Below, piece by piece: positions 1 through 6,634 of a DNA stretch of 64,000 bases (the first letter of the stretch is position 1; each line of letters opens with the position of its first letter). Origin of the DNA: Gammaproteobacteria bacterium (GTDB lineage: Bacteria > Pseudomonadota > Gammaproteobacteria > 21-64-14); NCBI GenBank assembly GCA_027013145.1, contig JALUXX010000024.1:1-64000 (forward strand), written 5' to 3'. A program made the translations under genes and the position numbers. Under the pieces are notes generated by a model. The model saw only the letters and a program-made list of their open reading frames with translations, did no database searches and had not been told where the DNA came from.

Positions 1-13
1 TAAGCTCACCCAT
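1..13 (-). CDS. 5' end of a truncated minus-strand gene
   Basis: On the minus strand an ATG at 13-11 opens a frame reading Met-Gly-Glu-Leu before the window ends. It is preceded by a strong purine-rich ribosome binding site (GAGGAGGAGACC just before the ATG). Only four codons are visible, so no function can be given. The start is inferred from the ribosome binding site alone. Confidence 0.4.
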
Positions 14-103
14 GGTCTCCTCCTCACTCTCACCGATGGTCCCAGAATCCACTCCATCTTGGCGCATCACGACGCCGAAGTAGAGGGGGAGGAGACCATC
101 CCA

Positions 104-192
104 TCGGATGCAGGCCGCAGGCCGGAACCCGGGGATCGCGGTGCCGAGGGGAAACGCCCGCTCCGGATTGCGCTGCGCTCCATCCGGGCTAC
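104..192. repeat. Intergenic palindromic repeat, family A (copy 1)
   Basis: About 90 bp beginning CGGATGCAGGCCGCAGGCCG and ending CATCCGGGCTAC. The left and right ends are inverted copies (CGGATG / CATCCGG), giving a long stem, with an inner GGCCGCAGGCC hairpin. The same element recurs at 24571-24661, 35369-35460 and 35495-35586, always between genes. It is followed by three tandem ATCCTAC-type heptamers (189-210). It looks like a REP/BIME-type element; no transposase is nearby. Confidence 0.75.
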
Positions 193-246
193 ATCCTACA
201 TCCTACATCCCGGCTGCGGGGCGGCCGTCGATCCGTCATGCCAGTC

Positions 247-939
247 TCAACGATCCGCCGGCCCTTCGAGCAGCGGCCCGACCCCCGCCAGGGATTCCAG
301 GGCGTGGTCCGGCCCGCAGGGCAGGCGCTCGCGCGAGCGGGCGTAGCGGTTGATCCAGACGGTGCGCAGGCCGAAGCAGGCCGCGCCGGCGATGTCCCAG
401 CCGTTGGACGAGTGGAAAAGGATCTCCCCGGGCTGCAGGCCGAGGCCCTCGGTCGCGAGGCGGTAGACGCGCGGATCGGGTTTGTAGACGCCGAGGTCGT
501 CGACCGAGACGACGAGATCCAATCGGTCGGACAGTCCCGCGGCCGTGACCGCCGCCTCGAGCATGGCGGGCGTGCCGTTGCTCAGGATCGCGAGCCTCAG
601 GCCGCGCGCGCGCAGTCGCGCCAGCGCGGGGGCGACGTCAGGGTAGGCGCGCGGGGTGTCGTAGGCGGTCATGAGATCCGCGTACAGCGCCTCGTCGCGC
701 ATCCCCTGCGCGTCGAAGGCATAGGCGAGCGCCTCGCCGGTGACCGTGCGGAAATCTGCGTAGCGCCCCATGAGCGTGCGCAGCCACGTGTACTCGAGCT
801 GCTTTTGGCGCCACAGGGCCGCGATGGTGTCGGCCGCGTCGCCGAGCCGCCCGCGGCACGCGTCCACCGCCGAATCGACGTCGAACAGTGTCCCGTAGGC
901 GTCGAAGACACAGGCGCGGATCGCGCGCCCCGTGTTCAC
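247..939 (-). CDS. Haloacid dehalogenase type II (HAD superfamily)
   Basis: A 230-residue HAD hydrolase of the (S)-2-haloacid dehalogenase type, which hydrolyses 2-haloacids to 2-hydroxyacids in the cytoplasm. The full motif set is visible: the FDAYGTLFD nucleophile loop (Asp13), Ser120-Asn121 (LSNG), Lys153 in VYKPDP, and the SSNGWDIAGA loop with Asp182. The GTG start at 939 overlaps the stop of the upstream gene by four bases (GTGA), which implies translational coupling; longer frames run back into that neighbour. The motif pattern favours dehalogenase over a generic phosphatase, but the true substrate is unknown. Confidence 0.85.
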   Translation of the reverse strand: MNTGRAIRACVFDAYGTLFDVDSAVDACRGRLGDAADTIAALWRQKQLEYTWLRTLMGRYADFRTVTGEALAYAFDAQGMRDEALYADLMTAYDTPRAYPDVAPALARLRARGLRLAILSNGTPAMLEAAVTAAGLSDRLDLVVSVDDLGVYKPDPRVYRLATEGLGLQPGEILFHSSNGWDIAGAACFGLRTVWINRYARSRERLPCGPDHALESLAGVGPLLEGPADR

Positions 940-1313
940 GCCGCCGCCTCGCGGTAGCCGAACTCCCCGTGCCACTCGCCGCGGCGGTAGTCGATGCGCA
1001 GCCAGTGCGGGGTGAAGGCGCCGGCGCGTTGTATGGGGAAGTCCGCGAGCTGCGGGCTGCGTTCGTAGTCGGCCATGCTGCAGCTCGCCGTCATCACCGG
1101 GCGGAAGCGTACCGCCAGGGTATCGCCGGCGGCGACCGCGCCGTCGTCGTCGTCGTGTTCGCGAAAGCGCACCGCCTTGCGGATCAGGCAACTGAAATAG
1201 AGTTCCATCTCCGCCAGCAGCGGCGTGGTGCGCGCGGCGAGCGCCGCGCGCGCGCGAGGCGTGACCTCCACCCGCAACGGCCGCCCGCCGAGATCGATGG
1301 TCCGGGTCTCCAT
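936..1313 (-). CDS. Conserved hypothetical protein, 125 aa
   Basis: I do not recognise this family. The protein is 125 residues, soluble, without signal peptide or membrane segment. It has an acidic run (EHDDDDGA) in the middle and a C-terminal part rich in aromatic residues and charges (HWLRIDYRRGEWHGEFGYRE). The ATG at 1313 has a clear AAGGAGG ribosome binding site. The stop overlaps the haloacid dehalogenase GTG start, so the two are probably made together. It may be a small partner or substrate-handling protein of the dehalogenase, but that is only context. Confidence 0.7.
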   Translation of the reverse strand: METRTIDLGGRPLRVEVTPRARAALAARTTPLLAEMELYFSCLIRKAVRFREHDDDDGAVAAGDTLAVRFRPVMTASCSMADYERSPQLADFPIQRAGAFTPHWLRIDYRRGEWHGEFGYREAAA

Positions 1314-1341
1314 GGGATCCTCCTTCGGGGGCGGCCGCGGC

Positions 1342-2442
1342 TCAGCGCCGATCCGCCTCCAGCCTAGGATAATCGAGATAGCCGCGTTCGTCGCCGCCGT
1401 AGAAGGTGGCGGGGTCGGGCGCGTTGAGCGGCGCGCCGCGCGCCACACGCTCGGGCAGGTCGGGGTTGGCGAGGAAGGTGACCCCGAACGAGATCAGGTC
1501 CGCGTAGCCCGAGCGCAGGGCCGCGCGGGCGCGTTCGGCGTCGTAGCCGCCGTTGGCAATGTACGGTCCCGTGAAGCGCGCGCGCAGGCGCGCGAAATCG
1601 AAGGCCCCCTCGCCCTGTTCGACGACGTGCAGGTAGCCCGCGCGCGCCTCGGCCAGGGCGCGGGCGGCGTACTCGAAAGTCGCCTGCGGGTCGGAATCGC
1701 GGATGTCGTTGAAGGGGTTGATCGGCGACAGGCGCACCCCGACGCGACGCGGGTCCCAGACCTCGATGACCGCGGCGGTCACCTCGAGCAGCAGCCGTGC
1801 GCGGTTCTCGCAGGACCCGCCGTAGCGGTCGCGGCGCCGGTTGGTGCCGTCGCGCAGGAACTGGTCGAGCAGGTAGCCGTTGGCGGCGTGGATCTCGACG
1901 CCGTCGAAGCCGGCCTCGCGGGCGAGGCGCGCCGCGTGCCGGAACTGTTCGACGACGCCGGGGATCTCCTCGAGGCCCAGCGCGCGCGGGGTCACGAACG
2001 GCCGCGGCCCCTCGGGGGTGACCGCATCGCCCGCGGGGCGCAGCGCCGAGGGCGCCACCGGCGCCGTCCCGCCCGGCTGCAGCGAGGGATGGGAGATGCG
2101 CCCGCAGTGGAAGAGCTGCGCGAAGATGCAGCCGCCCGCCGCGTGCACCGCCTCGACCACCATCCGCCACCCCTCCACCTGCTCTTCGGTGTGCAGGCCG
2201 GGCGTTCCCGGGTAGCCCACCCCCTGCCCGGAGACCTGCGCCGCTTCGGTGATGATGAGCCCGGCGCCGGCACGCTGCGCGTAGTAGCGCGCGTTGATCG
2301 CCTGCGGCACCCCGCCAGGACCGGCGCGATTGCGCGTCATGGGCGCCATCACCAGGCGGTTGCGCAGCGCGCACGGGCCGAGGGTGTAGGGGGCGAACAA
2401 CGGGTCGGGCGAATCGGCCGGCCGGTCTGCTTGTGCGCCCAT
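1342..2442 (-). CDS. Old Yellow Enzyme family alkene reductase (NemA-like)
   Basis: A 366-residue FMN-dependent TIM-barrel ene-reductase that reduces activated C=C bonds (enones, maleimides, nitro compounds) with NAD(P)H in the cytoplasm. Seen: PMTRNRA after an N-terminal FAPYTLGP motif, the substrate-binding pair His185-Asn188 with Tyr190 in EIHAANGYLLDQFL, the RYGG flavin loop and a C-terminal FGVTFLANPDLPER phosphate-binding segment typical of NemA. The ATG at 2442 follows a GAGGGGG site 13 nt after the peroxiredoxin stop, so they form one transcript. Context with a TetR regulator resembles nemRA, the electrophile-response pair. Confidence 0.9.
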   Translation of the reverse strand: MGAQADRPADSPDPLFAPYTLGPCALRNRLVMAPMTRNRAGPGGVPQAINARYYAQRAGAGLIITEAAQVSGQGVGYPGTPGLHTEEQVEGWRMVVEAVHAAGGCIFAQLFHCGRISHPSLQPGGTAPVAPSALRPAGDAVTPEGPRPFVTPRALGLEEIPGVVEQFRHAARLAREAGFDGVEIHAANGYLLDQFLRDGTNRRRDRYGGSCENRARLLLEVTAAVIEVWDPRRVGVRLSPINPFNDIRDSDPQATFEYAARALAEARAGYLHVVEQGEGAFDFARLRARFTGPYIANGGYDAERARAALRSGYADLISFGVTFLANPDLPERVARGAPLNAPDPATFYGGDERGYLDYPRLEADRR

Positions 2443-2455
2443 CGCGTGTCCCCCC

Positions 2456-3133
2456 TCAACCGGCGAGGGCGTGCAGCGCCGCGAGGATCGCCTCCGGCTC
2501 CATGCGTCGCGTGTAGTCCGTGTCCACATGCGCCGCCCGGATCGTCGCGTCGCGGTCGATCACGTAGGTGGCGGGGATCGGCAGTTCCCAGGACTCGTCC
2601 CCGTTCCAGGCCGGAAGATCGATGCCCCAGCCTTGGTAGATCGGCCGCAAGGACTCCGGCACCTGAAACACCAGTCCGTACGCGCGCGCGGTGTGGTCGC
2701 CGACGTCGCTCAACACGTCGAAGCGCAGCGCGTGCCGTTCGGCGGTGCTGAGCGACTGGTCGGGGGTCTGCGGTGAGACGGCGATCAAGGCGGCGCCGAG
2801 ACCCTCGATCTCGGGTAGACGGTGTTGCAGCGCGGCCAGTTCCAGGTTGCAGTAGGGGCACCACCCGCCGCGGTAGAAACTCAGCACGACCGGGCCGCGG
2901 GCGAGCCGCTCCGACAGGCGCACGGGCTGTCCCTTGACATCGGGCAGTTCGAAGTCCGGCGCCTGCGCGCCCACGTTGAGGGCGCGTTCGGCGATTCCGG
3001 TGTCGGCGAGCTGTTGTGCGGCCTGCATCAGGGTCAGGCGGACGTCTTCCGGTACTCCGGCCAGGAACTCACGCTTCCTGCGGTCCATCTCGGCGTTCAG
3101 CGATTCCTCGGTGATCGGCGCGGGCTGATTCAT
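2456..3133 (-). CDS. Peroxiredoxin-like (AhpC/TSA) protein with CPYC active site
   Basis: A 225-residue thioredoxin-fold protein of the peroxiredoxin-like family. After an N-terminal helical extension of about 50 residues comes the AhpC/TSA domain (DFELPDVKGQPVRL, then FYRGGWCPYCNLEL). Cys92 and Cys95 form a CPYC pair; in classical AhpC the first Cys is followed by VCP, so this enzyme is more thioredoxin-like. It probably reduces peroxides or quenches electrophiles. The ATG at 3133 has a GGAGGAG site. It is first in a two-gene operon with the ene-reductase and lies downstream of the TetR regulator with an operator-like site in between. Confidence 0.85.
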   Translation of the reverse strand: MNQPAPITEESLNAEMDRRKREFLAGVPEDVRLTLMQAAQQLADTGIAERALNVGAQAPDFELPDVKGQPVRLSERLARGPVVLSFYRGGWCPYCNLELAALQHRLPEIEGLGAALIAVSPQTPDQSLSTAERHALRFDVLSDVGDHTARAYGLVFQVPESLRPIYQGWGIDLPAWNGDESWELPIPATYVIDRDATIRAAHVDTDYTRRMEPEAILAALHALAG

Positions 3134-3206
3134 GGCGGCTCCTCCTTGCGTCGGTTGGTCGGGTCCGCCGGACAGGCGCCCGGCCGGACGATAGAAGTAA
3201 GATGTC

Positions 3207-3220
3207 TGACTCAGTTGTCA
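3207..3220. promoter_or_regulatory. Operator-like inverted repeat upstream of the peroxiredoxin gene
   Basis: TGACTCAGTTGTCA has 4-bp inverted arms (TGAC/GTCA) and contains the octamer ACTCAGTT. The same octamer occurs in front of the TetR gene (3814-3821). It sits 74-87 bp upstream of the peroxiredoxin start in the 99-bp gap. A shared TetR operator is the simplest reading; binding is inferred. Confidence 0.5.
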
Positions 3221-3232
3221 CCCAAAAATTTT

Positions 3233-3793
3233 TCAAACCCCCTGCAGCCACGTGCGCAGCCGGGCGCACTGGCGCCGCAGCACCTCCGGGTCGCGACGCG
3301 CGTGCGCCACCAGCGTCACGCCCTGCAGCAATCCCATGAAATAGGTGCCGAGATCCTCCGCGTCGTCATGGCCGAGGGCACGAAACTGCTCCACCGTCCA
3401 GTCGATCTGTTGCTGGAGGATGGAATCGGCCCGTTCCGCCAGTGCGACGTCGTCCTTGTCGAGTTCCTGGCACAGGCTGCCGACGGGGCAGCCGTAGCGC
3501 GCGAGTTGCTCGCGGTGTTCCTCGATCATGTCGATGAACGCCAGGAGTCGCGCGCGCGGATCGGGCAGGGTCCGGTCCCATCGGTCGAAGAGGTCACGGA
3601 ACTCGGCGGCGCGGCCCTCGAGGACCGCGGCCCCGAGGTCGTCCTTCGTCTTGAAGTAATAGTAGACGTTGCCGAGGGGGACCCCCGAGGACTTGGCGAT
3701 GTCGGAGAGCGTCGTCGGGCGGAAACCCTGCTGGTGGATCAGGGTCCGGGCGGCGGCGATCAGTCGCTCGCGCTTGTCGCTGACTCGGGGCAT
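3233..3793 (-). CDS. TetR/AcrR family regulator with a conserved Cys pair (NemR/AcuR-like)
   Basis: A 186-residue TetR repressor. The N-terminal helix-turn-helix reads TTLSDIAKSSGVPLGNVYYYFKTKDDL (about residues 27-53). The C-terminal domain carries YGCPVGSLCQELDK, with Cys102 and Cys108 in the region where E. coli NemR has its electrophile-sensing Cys106. This suggests redox or electrophile sensing. It reads in the same direction as the downstream peroxiredoxin and ene-reductase genes, and it likely represses itself and them, because related ACTCAGT motifs lie before both transcripts. Starts at ATG 3793. Confidence 0.88.
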   Translation of the reverse strand: MPRVSDKRERLIAAARTLIHQQGFRPTTLSDIAKSSGVPLGNVYYYFKTKDDLGAAVLEGRAAEFRDLFDRWDRTLPDPRARLLAFIDMIEEHREQLARYGCPVGSLCQELDKDDVALAERADSILQQQIDWTVEQFRALGHDDAEDLGTYFMGLLQGVTLVAHARRDPEVLRRQCARLRTWLQGV

Positions 3794-3797
3794 CGCC

Positions 3798-3851
3798 TTG
3801 ATTCAGTCAACCAACTCAGTTCAATCTTACGCCGATACGGCACTGTGTCAA
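3798..3851 (-). promoter_or_regulatory. Promoter and operator of the TetR-type gene
   Basis: On the minus strand a -35 TTGACA (3851-3846) and a -10 TAAGAT (3829-3824) are separated by 16 bp. Directly downstream, around the expected start of transcription, are TTGATTCAGTCAA (3798-3810, arms TTGA/TCAA) and AACTCAGTTCAA (3813-3824, containing the AACT-C-AGTT palindrome). They share an A(C/T)TCAGT core with each other and with the site at 3207. A repressor bound here would block transcription start, so autoregulation is likely. Confidence 0.55.
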
Positions 3852-4077
3852 GTGCGGCAAATCCATATGGGTAATGTAGAAATTGTAGCATAGAGTTCGT
3901 GGACCGCGTCCAGATCGCGCCCCACACCAGTGTAAGGGCGGGTCCGGCAACGGCGACTCAGAGGAGGCGTAGCGGTCCCCGGGCGCAGCGCGCCGGGGCC
4001 CGCGCCGCGGAGGCCCGGTCGTGCCTGGAGGCCTCGCGTCGCCGGTGTGGTGTCGACCCCAGGGGAGGAGAGGAGCG

Positions 4078-4557
4078 ATGAAGATGCTGGTTCAGTGGTA
4101 TCGGAAGGCGGTGTGCGGCCTGGAATTCCTCGCGCCGGTCGGTGACCTGGGTCTGCGGCTGTGGGTCGCGGAGGTGTTCTGGCGCGCCGGGCTGACGAAG
4201 ATCCAGAGCATGGACTCCACGGTCGCCCTGTTCACCTACGTCTACCACGTGCCGCTGCTGCCGCCCGAGGTCGCGGCCTATCTGGGCACCGCGATCGAGA
4301 TCACGGTGCCGGTCCTCCTGGCGCTGGGCCTCGCGGGGCGGTTGAGCGCCGGGTTCCTGTTCATCTACAACATCATCGCGGTGATCTCCTATCCGGGTCT
4401 CTCCGCCGGCGGGCTGGAGCATCACGAGGTGTGGGGGCTGATGCTGCTGGTACTGACCTTGCGCGGGCCGGGGGCCCTGTCGCTCGACCGCCTGCTCGAG
4501 TGCACCGTGTTCGCACGCCTGGCTCCACGCGGCGGCGCCGCCGGGACGGGGCACTGA
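4078..4557 (+). CDS. DoxX family membrane protein
   Basis: A 159-residue membrane protein with about four transmembrane segments. The DoxX pattern is visible: LRLWVAEVFWRAGLTKIQSM near the N-terminus, PEVAAYLGTAIEITVPVLLALGLAGRLSAGFLF, and a histidine-containing loop GGLEHHEVWGLMLL. DoxX proteins were first described as quinol-oxidase subunits, but most family members have no proven role. The ATG at 4078 was chosen because GAGGAGAGGAG precedes it; the open frame runs further upstream without such a site. It ends 29 bp before the alpha-glucan hydrolase genes. Confidence 0.85.
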   Translation: MKMLVQWYRKAVCGLEFLAPVGDLGLRLWVAEVFWRAGLTKIQSMDSTVALFTYVYHVPLLPPEVAAYLGTAIEITVPVLLALGLAGRLSAGFLFIYNIIAVISYPGLSAGGLEHHEVWGLMLLVLTLRGPGALSLDRLLECTVFARLAPRGGAAGTGH

Positions 4558-4586
4558 CCCGCGCACGGGTCGCGGAGCCCGCGTAG

Positions 4587-6634
4587 ATGGGCTTGCGGCC
4601 CGCCGTCGTCCCGGAGATCCGCCTGGGCCGCGCCGTCTGCGGCGACCTCGCGCGGAGCGAGCGGCTCGAGTGGTGGCTCGCCGACGGGACCGGCGCCTAC
4701 GCGGCGGGAACCGTCGCGGGGAGTGCGACCCGTCGCTACCACGGTCTGCTGTTCGCCCCCGGCGGTGACGGCGTGCAACGCCGGCTGCTGTGGGCGCGCG
4801 CGGATGCGACCCTGCTGCTCGGGACGCGGCGTGTGCCACTGTTCACCAACCGGTGGCGCGGGGATATCGTCGACCCCGCCGGTTACCTCGATCTCGAGTC
4901 CTTCCATCTCGACGGGCGGCTGCCCCGCTGGCGCTACGCGATCGGTCCCTGCACACTCGAGGCGCGCATCTGGATGCTGCGCGGCGCGTGCACGACCTAC
5001 GTCGCCTGGAGGATGGAGGGCCGCTTCCCAGGCGCCCCGGCGCCGCACCTGGAGGTGCGGGTGCTGGTCAATGCCCGCGACCATCACGCCACCACGGCGC
5101 CGGGTGCACTGCAGTTCCAGCGCCGGGAGGAGGGGGCCGACCGCATTCGGGTGGACGCCGCGGACGCGGCGCGGCTCCATATTCGCGCCTTCGGCGGTCG
5201 TCTCGAGGCGCGCGAGGACTGGATCGAACGCTTCGATCTCCCCGCAGAACGTGCGCGCGGTCTGGATGACGAGGACAGCCATTTCTGCATCGCCCAGGCA
5301 CGGTTCGGTCTCGCCCCCGGTGAGTGGGTGGCGGTCGCCGCGGGCGTACCCGGCTACGCCGACGCCCCGCCGGGCGCGGCGCTGGAGGCGGCGCGCGCGG
5401 GCCAGGTCGCGCTGTGCGCGGCGGCCCGCGACGGGGTGCCTGGGGTGGCGGACCGGCCGTCCTGGGTTACGCATCTGGTCCTGGCCGCGGCCGATTTCCC
5501 CGTCGAGCGCGCCGGCGGCGCGGGCGTGGTCGCAGGCTACCCGTGGTTCGGCGAGTGGGGGCGCGATACCATGACGGCGTTGCCCGGCCTGACGCTCGCC
5601 ACCGGGCGCGCCGAACTCGCGCGGCGCGTCCTGCGCGCGGCCGCCGCCCAGGTCGATGCGGGCATGCTGCCGAACCGTGTCGCGGCGCCGGCGCCGATCC
5701 CGACTACCACAGCGTCGACGCGGCCCTGTGGTACGTGGCGGCCTGCGGCGCCTACGCCGAGGCGACCGGCGACACCGGGACGGTACGCGCGCTGTTTCCG
5801 GTCCTCGAGTGCATCCTGCATCGCTACCGCGAGGGAACCCGCTACGGCATCGCGATGGACCCCGCGGACGCGCTGTTGCGTGCCGGCGCGCCGGGCCTGC
5901 AACTGACGTGGATGGACGCCAGGGTCGGCGCATGGGTGGTCACCCCGCGCCACGGCAAACCGGTCGAGGTCAACGCCCTCTGGTATCACGCCCATTGCAC
6001 GCTCGTGGCGCTAGCGGCGCGGATCGGCGCCGATCCGGCGCCATGGCATGCCCTGGCGGAGCGCATCCGGAGCGGGTTCCGGCGCTACGTGCGCGCCGAC
6101 GGCGCCGGGCTCTACGATGTCCTCGACGGTCCGGACGGCGACGACGCGGCGGTGCGCCCCAACCAGATCCTCGCCGTGAGCCTTACGCACAGCCCGCTGG
6201 AGGCGACCGATCGCGCGGCCGTGGTGGCGACCTGCGCGCGCGAACTCCTGTGTTCCTACGGCCTGCGTACGCTCGCTCCGGGCAGCCCCGGCTACCGCCC
6301 GCGCTACGCAGGCGGTGTGGCCGAACGCGACGGCGCCTACCATCAGGGGACGGTGTGGCCGTGGCTGCTCGGCCACTACGCGCTCGCGGAGTATCGGGTC
6401 CACGGCGACGCGGCGGCGGCGCAGGCGCGGCTCGAACCGCTGCGCGACCACCTCTTCGACGCCGCCCTCGGGACCGTCGGCGAGATCTTCGATGCGCAGC
6501 CGCCCCACACGGCGCGCGGGTGTCCGGCGCAGGCGTGGTCGGTGGGGTGCGTGCTGGAGGCGTGGACGCGCCTGGAGCAGGCGCGGCTCAGGGAAACGGT
6601 GCAGGCAAACGGAGCGGCGGGGAGACCGGGATGA
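4587..6634 (+). pseudogene. Glycogen-debranching-type amylo-alpha-1,6-glucosidase, frameshifted
   Basis: Encodes a GDE-type glucosidase in two reading frames. The first covers the N-terminal domain (EWWLADGTGAYAAGTV, RRYHGLL) and the hallmark YPWFGEWGRDTMTALPGL, up to MLPNR. From about 5678 the homologous protein continues in the -1 frame with DPDYHSVDAALW, KPVEVNALWYHAH and the HQGTVWPWLLGHY C-terminal motif. The pattern fits loss of one base near 5678-5696, in GTCGCGGCG. Restored, it would be about 680 residues, normal for the family. The stop overlaps the next start (ATGA). It is either a recent pseudogene or a sequencing error; the conserved downstream frame favours something recent. Substrate would be glycogen-like alpha-1,6 branches. 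Confidence 0.8.

Noticed and set aside
189-210. ATCCTAC tandem heptamers as a regulatory iteron
   Set aside because: Only three copies, next to a palindromic repeat; too few to call an origin or operator.
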